Source of the DNA: Oscillospiraceae bacterium
Lineage (GTDB): Bacteria; Bacillota; Clostridia; Oscillospirales; Acutalibacteraceae
Reading direction: 5' to 3'
Assembly: GCA_012520505.1 (NCBI GenBank)
Contig: JAAYOC010000024.1
Location: forward strand, 26,997 to 90,996
Length of the DNA stretch: 64,000 nt
Shown here: piece by piece, positions 33,200-42,617 of the stretch
Layout: the number at the start of each line of letters is the position of its first letter
Position numbering within the stretch: position 1 is the first letter of the stretch
Program-made: the position numbers and the translations under genes
The notes under the pieces: generated by a model
What the model was told of the DNA's origin: nothing
What the model saw: only the letters and a program-made list of their open reading frames with translations
Databases searched by the model: none

Positions 33200-35701
33200 A
33201 TGATAAAATATAGAGTACATGAAGTCGCAAAAGATTTCGACATGCCAAGTAAAGATGTAATAAGCTTGCTTGAAAAATATTTTGCCGATCTGAAAAAGCA
33301 TATGACTGCTTTGACGAACGACGAACTTAACATGGTATTTGAGCACATTACTCAAAATAATCAGGTTGAGAGCTTTGATGAGTACTTTGCTATGGCACCG
33401 GAGCCAAAAAAGGAAAGAGCTAAGGCTAAAGAAGAAGTTAAAAAAGAGGATATTAAAAAGGACGATAAAAAGAAGGAAGAAAAGCCTAAAAAAGAGGTTA
33501 AACCTAAGATTCCTGTGAAAAAGCAAGTTTTTGAACCAAAAGAGCAAAAGGAAAAAATAGAGCAAAAAGTACAAAAAGGTCAAAGAGATCAAAGAGATCA
33601 AAGAGATCAAAGGAAGGTAGATGAAAAATCTAAGAAACCTGCCACTTCTTTAAATGCTCATCCGTTTAAGAAAAGAGAAAAGATTGAAGACGCAAGCAAG
33701 CCAACACAGTCAAGAACTAAAGGTAAGGCACGTACAATTGATACACGTTCTCAAAATGTTGATCTTGAGAAATATAATGAAAAGTACATTAATCTTTCTC
33801 CTGAAAGCAGAATTAGTGATCGTGTAAATCTTAGCAAACAGAAGCTTAACCAGAGGTCTAAACAGTATAGAAGGCAGGGTATGCGTTCTAAAAAATTCGA
33901 GTCAGAGGCAGATCGTTTAAAGAGAATTGCAGCTGAGCGGGCAAAGAAGCAGATTACCATTACTGTACCTGAAGAAATTACAGTTGGTGGTCTTGCGGAG
34001 CTTCTTCACATGACTGCTGCAGAAGTTATTAAGAAACTTGTATCACTTGGTCAGATGGCTACAATTAATGATGTAATTGATTATGATACAGCTGAAATTG
34101 TTGCAACTGAACTTGGTGCAAAAGTTGAAAAAGAAATTGTTATTACGATTGAAGATAGAATTATTGATGATACAGAAGATGATGAAGCGAGCCTTGTTGG
34201 CAGAGACCCGGTTGTTTGTGTAATGGGACATGTTGACCACGGTAAAACATCTATCCTTGATGCAATTCGTAACACTTCAGTTACTGACACTGAGGCTGGA
34301 GGTATAACACAGGCTATTGGTGCTTATAGAACTGAAATTAACAAACATAAAATTACTTTCCTTGATACTCCGGGTCACGAAGCATTTACATCTATGCGTG
34401 CTCGTGGTGCTAAGGCTACAGATATTGCAATTCTTGTTGTAGCCGCCGATGACGGTATTATGCCACAGACAGTTGAAGCAATAAATCATGCCAGAGCAGC
34501 TGAAATTCCGATAATTGTTGCAATAAACAAGATGGATAAAGCAGGTGTAACGGTAGATAAAATTTTGCAACAGCTTACAGAACATGAGGTTATTCCGGAG
34601 GAGTGGGGCGGAGATACAATCTGCGTTCCGGTATCTGCAAAGACAGGAATGAATCTTGATAAGCTTCTTGAATCTGTACTCCTTGTTGCGGAAATGCTTG
34701 AACTTAAAGCTAATCCTAATCGTGCTGCTAGGGGTCTTGTAATTGAGGCAAGGCTCGATAAAGGTCGTGGCCCCGTTGCAACTCTTCTTGTACAAAACGG
34801 TACACTTAATTCCGGTGACACTATTGTTGCAGGTACAGCGGTAGGCAGAGTTCGTGTAATGACAAATGAAAAAGGCAAACAGCTTAAAACAGCGGGTCCG
34901 TCTGTACCGGTAGAAATTACAGGTCTTCAGGAAGCTCCTCAAGCCGGCGATGTATTTGATGCAGTGTCAGATGAACGCCTTGCTCGTGAACTTGTTGAAC
35001 AACGTAAGGAAATGGCAAAAGAAGAAGAGTGGGGTGCACAACAGAAAGTTACCCTTGATAATCTTTTCTCAAGCCTTAAGGAAGGCGAACTGAAGGACCT
35101 TAATATCATTGTTAAGGCTGATGTTCAAGGTTCAGTTGAAGCTGTTCAGCAGAGTCTTGAAAAGCTTTCAAATGATGAAGTTCGTGTTCGCGTAATTCAT
35201 GGTGCAGTTGGTGGTATTGCTGATTCTGATGTAATGCTCGCTAATGCATCTAATGCGGTAATAATAGGATTTAATGTTCGCCCGGATGCAATCGCTCTTG
35301 CAAATGCAGAACGTGATGGCATTGACATTCATTGTTATAGAATTATTTATGATTGCATTGAGGAAGTTGAAGCTGCTATCAAAGGTATGCTTGCACCTAA
35401 ATTTAGAGATGTGGACATTGGACGTGCAGAAGTTCGCAATGTTCTCAAGATTTCAAGTGTTGGCAACGTTGCAGGTTCACATGTACTTGATGGTAAAATT
35501 ACTCGTAATTCAAAAATTCGCGTAGTTCGTGATGGAATTGTTGTTGCTGAAGATGAAATAGGATCACTTCGTCGTTTCAAGGATGATGTGAAGGAAGTTG
35601 CTTCCGGTTATGAATGCGGTATTAGCCTTGCTAAGTTTAATGATATTAAGGAAGGCGACATTTTTGAGGCTTTCATTACAGAAGAATATATAGAAGATTA
35701 A
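33200..35701 (+). CDS. infB: Translation initiation factor IF-2
   Basis: GTPase that brings initiator tRNA to the 30S subunit. 833 residues: N-terminal IF2N domain, a long Lys/Glu-rich linker (about 70-250), a second IF2N, then the GTPase with GHVDHGKTS (G1), DTPGHE (G3) and NKMD (G4), and C-terminal domains II-IV. The linker holds QRD units from a 9-bp tandem DNA repeat at 33581-33607. GGGAGGA precedes the ATG. Confidence 0.97.
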   Translation: MIKYRVHEVAKDFDMPSKDVISLLEKYFADLKKHMTALTNDELNMVFEHITQNNQVESFDEYFAMAPEPKKERAKAKEEVKKEDIKKDDKKKEEKPKKEVKPKIPVKKQVFEPKEQKEKIEQKVQKGQRDQRDQRDQRKVDEKSKKPATSLNAHPFKKREKIEDASKPTQSRTKGKARTIDTRSQNVDLEKYNEKYINLSPESRISDRVNLSKQKLNQRSKQYRRQGMRSKKFESEADRLKRIAAERAKKQITITVPEEITVGGLAELLHMTAAEVIKKLVSLGQMATINDVIDYDTAEIVATELGAKVEKEIVITIEDRIIDDTEDDEASLVGRDPVVCVMGHVDHGKTSILDAIRNTSVTDTEAGGITQAIGAYRTEINKHKITFLDTPGHEAFTSMRARGAKATDIAILVVAADDGIMPQTVEAINHARAAEIPIIVAINKMDKAGVTVDKILQQLTEHEVIPEEWGGDTICVPVSAKTGMNLDKLLESVLLVAEMLELKANPNRAARGLVIEARLDKGRGPVATLLVQNGTLNSGDTIVAGTAVGRVRVMTNEKGKQLKTAGPSVPVEITGLQEAPQAGDVFDAVSDERLARELVEQRKEMAKEEEWGAQQKVTLDNLFSSLKEGELKDLNIIVKADVQGSVEAVQQSLEKLSNDEVRVRVIHGAVGGIADSDVMLANASNAVIIGFNVRPDAIALANAERDGIDIHCYRIIYDCIEEVEAAIKGMLAPKFRDVDIGRAEVRNVLKISSVGNVAGSHVLDGKITRNSKIRVVRDGIVVAEDEIGSLRRFKDDVKEVASGYECGISLAKFNDIKEGDIFEAFITEEYIED

Positions 35702-35734
35702 GAGAACATAGAGAAAACTAAGGAGGGCATTTAT

Positions 35735-36070
35735 ATGCCTGGATACAATAGAAATAGAGTGGCAGAGGATATAAGAAGAGAAATTACTGTAACAATTAAG
35801 GATGTCAAAGATCCTCGTGTTCAAGATAAACTCTTAACGGTTGTTCGTGTCACTGTTTCAAAAGATTTATCTTCTGCTAAGGTTTATATTTCAGACCTTA
35901 AAGGAATTGAAAGTGCAAAGGAAGCAACCGATGCTTTTAATAGTGCTGCCGGGTATATTCGTAGAGAAGTTGCACAGAAGCTTCGTTTAAGAAAAGCTCC
36001 TGAACTTCAGTTTATTGCAGACGATTCAGTTGAACAGGGAGTAGAGATGTTTAAAAAACTTAGCGGATAA
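35735..36070 (+). CDS. rbfA: Ribosome-binding factor A
   Basis: 111-residue KH-fold protein for 30S maturation and cold adaptation. PGYNRNRVAEDIRREITV at the N terminus and VKDPRVQDKLLTVVRVTVSKDLSSAKVYIS are signature parts. AAGGAGGG precedes the ATG. Fifth gene after rimP, in its conserved place after infB. Confidence 0.95.
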   Translation: MPGYNRNRVAEDIRREITVTIKDVKDPRVQDKLLTVVRVTVSKDLSSAKVYISDLKGIESAKEATDAFNSAAGYIRREVAQKLRLRKAPELQFIADDSVEQGVEMFKKLSG

Positions 36071-36082
36071 TGGAGGATAATA

Positions 36083-37030
36083 ATGAGAATTGATGAAGAT
36101 AGAGTAATTGAACTTTTTAAAACAAAAGATAATATTCTTATCCTTACTCATGAAAATCCAGATGGAGACACTTTGGGTTGTGGCGTTGCACTTTGTCATG
36201 TACTCATTAGTATGGGTAAAAAGGCACGAGTGGAAAATTCAGATGAAATCCCAAGTCTATACGCTTATCTCTTTGAAAATTTAGAAAAGATGGATTTCAA
36301 AGAGGAATTTATAGTAGCTGTAGATATTGCAGATACAAAGCTTCTCGGAGAGAGATTAGAAAATCTTTATGCAGATAAAATAGATCTTTGTATTGATCAT
36401 CACAGTTCAAATATGGGATATGCAAAGGAACTCCTCTTGAGAGAGAAAGATGGTGCTGCAGCTCTTACTCTTTACAGAGTGCTTAAAAAGATGGGCGCTA
36501 CAATAACAAAAGAAATTGCAACTGCACTTTATACAGGACTTTCAACAGATACCGGCTGTTTTAGATATGCAAATGCTAACGCAGAAGCATATAGAGTGGG
36601 TGCCGATTTAATTGAATATGGTGCAAATAATGCCGAAATTAATATTAAGATGTTTGAAACAAAGCCAATAGAATATTTTAAGTTAATAACAGAGGTTTTA
36701 AAAGGAATGCGTATGTTCCTTGACAACAAGGTTGTTGTATTGAAAGTTACACAGGAAATGCTTGATAAAACCGGTGCTTTATCTGAGTATTATGATGCAA
36801 TTGCTACTCTTTCTCGTCAAGTAGAAGGAACGTTATGTGGTATAACAATGAAAGAAAATTCAGAAGGCGGTTATAAGTTTTCGCTCAGAACTCACGATTC
36901 AATTGATGCTGCAGCACTTTGCAGTGCGTTTGGTGGCGGTGGTCATATACGTGCTGCCGGTTGTGAAATAGAGGGAGATGAGGAAGAAGCTCTTCTCAAA
37001 ATGTTAAAGCTCATTGAGGAACAGTTATGA
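36083..37030 (+). CDS. nrnA: DHH/DHHA1 phosphoesterase (oligoribonuclease NrnA)
   Basis: Degrades short RNA oligos and/or pAp in the cytosol. 315 residues. Metal-binding motifs: THENPDGDTLG near 22-32, VDIAD near 82, and the DHH motif CIDHHSS near 105. The DHHA1 end has GGGGHIRAAG near 285-294. It lies between rbfA and truB, a common clostridial order. GGAGG precedes the ATG, and the stop overlaps the truB start by 4 bases. Confidence 0.92.
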   Translation: MRIDEDRVIELFKTKDNILILTHENPDGDTLGCGVALCHVLISMGKKARVENSDEIPSLYAYLFENLEKMDFKEEFIVAVDIADTKLLGERLENLYADKIDLCIDHHSSNMGYAKELLLREKDGAAALTLYRVLKKMGATITKEIATALYTGLSTDTGCFRYANANAEAYRVGADLIEYGANNAEINIKMFETKPIEYFKLITEVLKGMRMFLDNKVVVLKVTQEMLDKTGALSEYYDAIATLSRQVEGTLCGITMKENSEGGYKFSLRTHDSIDAAALCSAFGGGGHIRAAGCEIEGDEEEALLKMLKLIEEQL

Positions 37031-37890
37031 CAGGATTCATATGTCTTGATAAACCAAAAGGAATAACATCCTTTTTAGCGGTTGCCAAAGTGCGGCGCAT
37101 AATGGGAGAGAAAAAATGTGGCCATGCAGGTACTCTAGACCCAATTGCCACAGGTGTTTTACCTATTATGCTAGGTGGTGCAACCCGCTTTTTAGAATTT
37201 CTTCCGACGCAGGACAAGGCATACACCGCCACTATGAAACTCGGTATAAGAACAGATACTCTTGATATTACCGGTGAAATTTTAAAAGAACGATTAGTGG
37301 ACGTAACTGAAAAAGAAGTTTTAGAAGTTGTAGAAAAATATAAAGGAGAAATTGAACAAATCCCTCCAATGTATTCTGCAATTAGACAGAATGGACAAAA
37401 ACTTTATAAACTTGCAAGACAAGGAATAGAGGTGGAACGTAAACCACGTTCTGTTGAAATAAAAAAATTAGAAATTGAGAAAATAAATAATGAAGAATAT
37501 ATCCTTTATATTGAATGTTCTATGGGCACGTATATTAGAACTCTAATTGATGATATTGGGCAAGATCTTGGAACAGGTGCTACGATGATGGCGCTTAGAC
37601 GTACAATGTCATCAGGGTTTAAAATAGAGAATGCATTAACCATTGAAGACCTTGAAAGAAATCCAAGAATTATTACCGTGGAAGAGGCTTTTAATATTTA
37701 TCCTAAGGTATTTGTGACACCTGGACAGGCATATCGCTTTAAGAATGGGGGCTCATTAAATTTGCAAAAAACTAAAGGCTGTAAAGCTGATGGACTTTAC
37801 AGAGTGTATAATGAGACTGAATTTATAGGTCTTGGAGAGGCAAATATAGAAGAAAACGAACTTAAATTTAAACGAGTTTTTATTGAATAG
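37027..37890 (+). CDS. truB: tRNA pseudouridine-55 synthase
   Basis: Makes pseudouridine 55 in the T-loop of tRNAs. 287 residues. Catalytic Asp38 is in HAGTLDPIATGVLPI; KAYTATMKLGIRTDTLDITGE and CSMGTYIRTLIDDIG are family motifs. It overlaps nrnA (ATGA) and is followed by ribF after 17 bp. Typical length. Confidence 0.96.
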   Translation: MTGFICLDKPKGITSFLAVAKVRRIMGEKKCGHAGTLDPIATGVLPIMLGGATRFLEFLPTQDKAYTATMKLGIRTDTLDITGEILKERLVDVTEKEVLEVVEKYKGEIEQIPPMYSAIRQNGQKLYKLARQGIEVERKPRSVEIKKLEIEKINNEEYILYIECSMGTYIRTLIDDIGQDLGTGATMMALRRTMSSGFKIENALTIEDLERNPRIITVEEAFNIYPKVFVTPGQAYRFKNGGSLNLQKTKGCKADGLYRVYNETEFIGLGEANIEENELKFKRVFIE

Positions 37891-37907
37891 ATAAAGGAGA
37901 AACGCAT

Positions 37908-38792
37908 ATGGCATCCGTAGTTGCGCTTGGCAACTTTGATGGCCTTCATAGAGGGCACATGTCGGTTATAAATGAAACAAAAAAATTAGCTGAGTCTCTC
38001 GGCGCAAAACCGTATGCATTAGTTTTTAGAGAACATCCAAGTACGATACTAACGGGAGAACCATTACCTAAGATTTTTGATGATGAGACGAGAAACAGAG
38101 AATTTAAAAAATTAGGTGTCACTCTTTGTTTTCTTGATTTTAAGAGAATGAAAGACCTTTCTCCGGAAGAATTTTTTGAAAAGATTATAAAAAGAAGAAT
38201 GGGTGCCAAAGGAGTTTGTTGTGGTTTCAACTATACCTTTGGTAAAGGTGGTGTAGGCACTCCTGAACTTCTTAAAAAGCTTTGTAGTAAAAATGATATA
38301 AAGTTTAAAATGGCTGCTGAACTTGATTTTGAAGGTGAGGCTATAAGTTCTTCAAGAATTCGTGAGGCTATAGAAAATGGAGAAATAGAAAGAGCTAATA
38401 TAATGCTTGGTCGTCCGTTTACTTTTCGTCAAACAGTAGCTTATGGTGATAAACGAGGTTCTTTAATTGGAAGTCCAACGGTTAATCTTCCACCTTGCTT
38501 AGATATCGTAGAACCAAGGCATGGTGTATATTTGTCAAGCACTACATATAATGGAAAAAAATTTTATGCTGTTACAAACATAGGAGTTCGTCCAACAATA
38601 GGGGATGAAAAACGAGGTAGTGAAACTCATATTTTGGATTTTAGAGGAAATCTTTATGGTAGACCTCTTGAGATAAGTTTACTTTCATTTATAAGACCTG
38701 AAAAAAAGTTTGAAAGTATAAAAGAGCTTGAAGAACAAATTCACGATGACATAAGAACTGCTAGAACTTTAGTCAATAAAATTACGCAGTAA
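37908..38792 (+). CDS. ribF: Riboflavin kinase / FAD synthetase
   Basis: Bifunctional enzyme that turns riboflavin into FMN and FAD. 294 residues. The adenylyltransferase part starts ALGNFDGLHRGHMSVI and includes SSSRIREAIENGEIERANIMLGRPF; the C-terminal kinase part has GSPTVNLPP, NIGVRPTIGD and HILDFRGNLYG. It supplies flavin for the many flavoproteins here (Rnf, flavodiiron, Glf). AAGGAG precedes the ATG. Last gene of the rimP operon. Confidence 0.96.
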   Translation: MASVVALGNFDGLHRGHMSVINETKKLAESLGAKPYALVFREHPSTILTGEPLPKIFDDETRNREFKKLGVTLCFLDFKRMKDLSPEEFFEKIIKRRMGAKGVCCGFNYTFGKGGVGTPELLKKLCSKNDIKFKMAAELDFEGEAISSSRIREAIENGEIERANIMLGRPFTFRQTVAYGDKRGSLIGSPTVNLPPCLDIVEPRHGVYLSSTTYNGKKFYAVTNIGVRPTIGDEKRGSETHILDFRGNLYGRPLEISLLSFIRPEKKFESIKELEEQIHDDIRTARTLVNKITQ

Positions 38793-38889
38793 AATGATTA
38801 GGTATGCCATAGTAAGTCGCAGTATTAATTCAGTAAAATTGCACAGCAATTACGTAATGGTTGTTTTGTAGTTTTTAGTACAGTTATAC

Positions 38890-38918
38890 TTTACAATTTT
38901 AAATAGCTGTGGTATAGT
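38890..38918 (+). promoter_or_regulatory. rpsO promoter
   Basis: TTTACA (38890-38895), 17 bp, TATAGT (38913-38918). Start expected near 38925. Confidence 0.7.
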
Positions 38919-38924
38919 AAACGA

Positions 38925-39013
38925 GCCTTTTTCTTGGAGTACGGAGTAAACCCAAAGGGTATTCACCTACCGTGCGCTAGGATTTTGGATATTATTTTAA
39001 TGAGGTGAAGCAA
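38925..39013 (+). promoter_or_regulatory. Structured rpsO (S15) leader
   Basis: GTACGG (38939-38944) pairs with CCGTGC (38970-38975), enclosing ACCC (38950-38953) with GGGT (38957-38960). S15 mRNAs commonly carry a leader that S15 itself binds, so this is a probable autoregulatory site. Confidence 0.5.
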
Positions 39014-39277
39014 ATGACGCAGGAAGAAAAACAAGCTATTATAGCTGAGTACGCAACTCATGAAGGAGACACCGGTTCTCCGGAAGTTCAAATTGCAGTT
39101 CTTTCAAAGAGAATTAGCGATTTAACAGCGCATCTTAACGAACATAGCTCTGACCATCACTCAAGAAGAGGTCTTCTTAAGTTGGTAGGTCGTAGACGAA
39201 ATCTTTTAAATTATCTTCAAAAGAATGATATTGAAAGATATCGTTCAATTATTTCAAGACTTGGTCTTAGAAAATAA
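39014..39277 (+). CDS. rpsO: 30S ribosomal protein S15
   Basis: 87 residues. [30 protein letters not shown] and the rRNA-binding [25 protein letters not shown] region (here [12 protein letters not shown]) define S15. I use the ATG at 39014 behind AGGTGA; a GTG at 39005 is part of the ribosome site. pnp follows after 205 bp of structured leader, as in many bacteria. Confidence 0.97.
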   Translation: MTQEEKQAIIAEYATHEGDTGSPEVQIAVLSKRISDLTAHLNEHSSDHHSRRGLLKLVGRRRNLLNYLQKNDIERYRSIISRLGLRK

Positions 39278-39281
39278 GAAG

Positions 39282-39454
39282 CTGAAAGGCAGATGGAGAA
39301 TTTTCCATCTGCCTCAAATTGCTTTTCAGGGCATCAAAAAGGGAGCCTTAAACAATTGGTTTTAGCAGTGAATAAAGCATCTTGGTGTAAAGTAATGTAA
39401 TACAGTAAATAGCAACTGGGATGTTTTATTTATTGCTAAACCTTAGAGGCTTCC
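39282..39454 (+). promoter_or_regulatory. rpsO-pnp intergenic stem-loops
   Basis: Stem 1: GGCAGATGGA (39288-39297) with TCCATCTGCC (39304-39313). Stem 2: 39341-39348 with 39447-39454, then 39358-39381 with 39420-39442, a helix of about 31 bp with several G.U pairs and one bulge, ending 20 bp before the pnp ribosome site. Confidence 0.7.
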
Positions 39455-39482
39455 AAGAAAATTAAATAAGGAAGGTATAAAT

Positions 39483-41669
39483 ATGTTTGAAAACTTTAAG
39501 GTTTATGAAACAACTCTTGCAGGTAGACCATTTATTATTGAGACAGGTAAAATGGCTGAACTTGCAAATGCAGCGGTTTTAGCTCGTTATGGTGAAACTG
39601 CAGTTCTTTGCACAGTAACGGCTTCTACAAAACCACGTGAAGGTGTGGATTATTTTCCTCTATCAGTAGATTATGAAGAGAAAATGTATTCAGTAGGAAG
39701 ATTTCCGGGTTCTTTTCAGAGAAGAGAAGGTAAAGCAACAGACAAAGCAGTTCTTGCCGGTCGTTGCATTGATAGACCAATTCGTCCACTCTTCCCAAAG
39801 GATATGAGAAATGACTGTTCTGTTGTTGCAACAATAATGTCTGTAGATCCGGACTGTTCACCTGAAATTACAGCAGCTATTGGTGTATCTTGTGCAATTG
39901 CAATTTCAGATATTCCTTGGGCCGGTCCAATTTCGTCTGTAAATGTTGGTTTAGTTGATGGTGAAATTGTAATTAATCCAACACTTGAACAGAGAGAAAA
40001 TACGAAACTTGTTCTTACAGTTTCGTCAACAGCAGATCTTGTAGCTATGATTGAAGCCGGTGCAAATGAAATTCCAGAGGATAAGATGTTTGAATGTATA
40101 ATGGCCGGTCATGAGGTAAATAAGGAAATTGTTAAATTTATCAATGGTATTGTTTCTGAAATAGGCAAACCGAAATTTGAATTTGAATCTAATGACCCGA
40201 ATCCGGAAATTTTAGCTGAAATAGAAGATTTTTGTTTAACAGATGTCGAGCATGCTCTTGATACGGATGATAAAAAAGTTAGAGATGAAAGACTTCTTCC
40301 AATATATGAGAAGGTTCATGAAAAGTTTGACGAGCAGTTTGAAGATCGAGAAGATAAAATCGATGAAATTATAGATTTAATCCAAAAAAAGGTAGTTCGT
40401 CGTTGGCTAAAAGAAGAAAAGAAGCGTGTTGATGGTCGTGGTATTGATGATATCCGTCCACTCAACTCGGAGGTTGACCTTCTTCCAAGAGTTCATGGCT
40501 CAGGCCTTTTTACACGTGGACAGACTCAAGTTCTCTCGATTGCAACACTTGCACCTTTATCAGATGCACAGAAGCTTGACGGACTTGATGAAGAAACCGA
40601 AAAACGTTATATTCATCACTACAATTTCCCATCATACTCTGTAGGCGAGACAAGACCTCCAAGAGGTCCGGGTCGTCGTGAAATTGGACATGGTGCTCTT
40701 GCAGAACGTGCTCTTATTCCGGTACTTCCAACAGTTGAAGATTTTCCATACGCAATTCGTGTGGTTTCAGAAATCCTTTCTTCAAACGGATCTACATCGC
40801 AAGGGGCAATTTGTGCTTCAACTCTCGCACTTATGGCTGCAGGTGTTCCAATTAAAGCGCCGGTTGCAGGTATTTCTTGTGGTCTTATTACAGGCGATGC
40901 AGGTGTATATGGCGATTATATGACAATGGTAGACATCCAAGGGCTTGAAGATTTCTATGGAGATATGGACTTCAAGGTAGCCGGTACACATACCGGTATT
41001 ACCGCAATTCAGATGGACCTTAAGGTTCATGGCCTTACACCGGAAATTATCAAAGAAGCTCTTGAAAAGACAAGAAAAGCTCGTCTTCACATTCTTGATG
41101 ATGTTATGCTTAAAACTATACCGGAGGTTCGTCCGGAGCTTTCAAAATATGCTCCAAAGATGCTTACAATAAAGATAGATCCTGAAAAGATTGGCGATGT
41201 AATTGGAAAACAGGGCAAAGTAATTCAGAAGATTTGTGCTGAATGTAACTGTAAAGTAGATGTAAATGATGATGGACAGGTATTTGTATCTGCTTTAGAC
41301 CTTGAAGATGCTGAACGTGCAATCTTTATGGTAGAGACAATTGCTAACGACCCAGAAGTAGGTGCAATCTATAAGGGTGTTGTAACAAGACTTATGAGTT
41401 TTGGTGCGTTTGTTGAAATCGCTCCGGGTAAGGAAGGACTTGTACATATCAGCCGACTTGATGTTAAGCGCACAGAAAAAGTAGAAGATGTAGTTGCAGT
41501 TGGCGATGAAATTATTGTTAAGGTTCTTGAAATCGATGACCAAAATAGAATTAATCTTTCAAGAAGAGATGCTCTTGTTGAAGTAGAGGGTGCAGTTTTA
41601 GAAAACGACATTTCAGATGCGCAGCCACCAAGAAGGAATAATAATTTCCGCAAAGGTGGCAGAAGATAA
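39483..41669 (+). CDS. pnp: Polyribonucleotide nucleotidyltransferase (PNPase)
   Basis: Phosphorolytic 3'-5' exoribonuclease. 728 residues: two RNase PH domains (first around 10-140, second from about 320 with VDGRGIDDIRPL and GSGLFTRGQTQ), FNFPSYSVGETRPPRGPGRREIGHGALAERAL, KH domain (IGDVIGKQGKVIQKI) and C-terminal S1 domain (GAFVEIAPGKEGLVHIS). AAGGAAGG precedes the ATG. The leader contains a long RNA stem. Confidence 0.97.
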   Translation: MFENFKVYETTLAGRPFIIETGKMAELANAAVLARYGETAVLCTVTASTKPREGVDYFPLSVDYEEKMYSVGRFPGSFQRREGKATDKAVLAGRCIDRPIRPLFPKDMRNDCSVVATIMSVDPDCSPEITAAIGVSCAIAISDIPWAGPISSVNVGLVDGEIVINPTLEQRENTKLVLTVSSTADLVAMIEAGANEIPEDKMFECIMAGHEVNKEIVKFINGIVSEIGKPKFEFESNDPNPEILAEIEDFCLTDVEHALDTDDKKVRDERLLPIYEKVHEKFDEQFEDREDKIDEIIDLIQKKVVRRWLKEEKKRVDGRGIDDIRPLNSEVDLLPRVHGSGLFTRGQTQVLSIATLAPLSDAQKLDGLDEETEKRYIHHYNFPSYSVGETRPPRGPGRREIGHGALAERALIPVLPTVEDFPYAIRVVSEILSSNGSTSQGAICASTLALMAAGVPIKAPVAGISCGLITGDAGVYGDYMTMVDIQGLEDFYGDMDFKVAGTHTGITAIQMDLKVHGLTPEIIKEALEKTRKARLHILDDVMLKTIPEVRPELSKYAPKMLTIKIDPEKIGDVIGKQGKVIQKICAECNCKVDVNDDGQVFVSALDLEDAERAIFMVETIANDPEVGAIYKGVVTRLMSFGAFVEIAPGKEGLVHISRLDVKRTEKVEDVVAVGDEIIVKVLEIDDQNRINLSRRDALVEVEGAVLENDISDAQPPRRNNNFRKGGRR

Positions 41670-41680
41670 GGAGGTAACGT

Positions 41681-42364
41681 ATGAGTACTCCAGAAAAAAA
41701 GTGGGTAAAACCACTCGGTATTATTGTAATAATTTTTGCAATTATAGGACTTGTGTTTGCTATAGTTGCTGCAGTTAGTGCAATCAAGGATACAGTTTTT
41801 GATAAGACTTCAGAAAAGTTGGAATATCAAAAGATGTTAGTTCCGGTTGTAATGAATGACATTGACGAGTTTGATGATGTTACAAAAGCGAAGATGACAC
41901 AACTCATTGAAGTTTCAGTTTGGGCAATAATTAAGAGTGATATAGGTACCGACGAATATACAACTGAAGAAGGTTACATCATTATTCCTGAAAACGATGT
42001 TAAAGATAATTTTATAAAACTCTTTGGTACCGATGTTGAAATAGAACACCAGAGTGTTTATTCAAATGCTTTTGAGATTGAATATGATGCTGAAAAACAG
42101 GGATATAAAATTCCTATCACAGGTGTTGAAGCTACATACGTCCCAAAGGTGCTCGAAATTACCAAAAAGAGTGATACAATTATTCTCACAGTTGCATATC
42201 TTTCAGGTAGTGACTGGGTACAAGATGAACACGGAAATATAGTTGAACCAGATGCATCAAAGTATGTAAAAATTACACTTCGAGAGAAAAATAAGTCTTA
42301 TTACATAGGCGCTATTCAACCAACAAATGCACCGGAAACACTTGAAGAAAAACAAAAAAAATAA
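41681..42364 (+). CDS. Membrane-anchored protein of unknown function
   Basis: 227 residues: a short cytoplasmic N terminus, one membrane helix (12-34), then a soluble outer domain of about 190 residues that is rich in Asp and Glu. I do not recognise a family. The only repeated feature is alternating beta-like segments (KYVKITLREKNKSYYIGAI). AAGGAGG precedes the ATG, 11 bp after pnp, so it is probably cotranscribed with pnp. It ends before a strong terminator. Confidence 0.75.
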   Translation: MSTPEKKWVKPLGIIVIIFAIIGLVFAIVAAVSAIKDTVFDKTSEKLEYQKMLVPVVMNDIDEFDDVTKAKMTQLIEVSVWAIIKSDIGTDEYTTEEGYIIIPENDVKDNFIKLFGTDVEIEHQSVYSNAFEIEYDAEKQGYKIPITGVEATYVPKVLEITKKSDTIILTVAYLSGSDWVQDEHGNIVEPDASKYVKITLREKNKSYYIGAIQPTNAPETLEEKQKK

Positions 42365-42387
42365 AAGAAACAATTGTAAAAAACTGT

Positions 42388-42417
42388 AAAAAAAGACCTG
42401 CAAATGCGGGTCTTTTT
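42388..42417 (+). terminator. Terminator after pnp and the anchored protein
   Basis: AAAAAGACCTGC and GCGGGTCTTTTT around AAAT, one T.G wobble, with a T-run. Confidence 0.9.
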
Positions 42418-42443
42418 CATCTTTGTCTTCTGTCTCTAAATCT

Positions 42444-42472
42444 TTGACTTGCGAACTCTATTGTGTTAACAT
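42444..42472 (+). promoter_or_regulatory. Possible promoter of radical SAM operon
   Basis: TTGACT (42444-42449), 17 bp, TAACAT (42467-42472), the same boxes as the first dehydrogenase promoter. Inverted repeats TTAACATT/AATGTTAA (42466-42499) and TTACAG/CTGTAA (42560-42576) follow in the long leader. Confidence 0.4.
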
Positions 42473-42617
42473 TTTTTGTGCATAAATAATTAATGTTAAG
42501 TGCGTTTAAAAACATTTAAGGTAACAATAAAGTATTGCAAGAATGTAATAAATGTTGTCTTACAGATTTACTGTAAAGAAGGTATAAAATTTGAAGGAGA
42601 TTTTGTAGGAGATAGTG

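Noticed and set aside
34277..34942. Long antisense ORF within infB
   Set aside because: Composition (Cys, Asn, Tyr, Ser rich) typical of a shadow frame, and it has no ribosome site.
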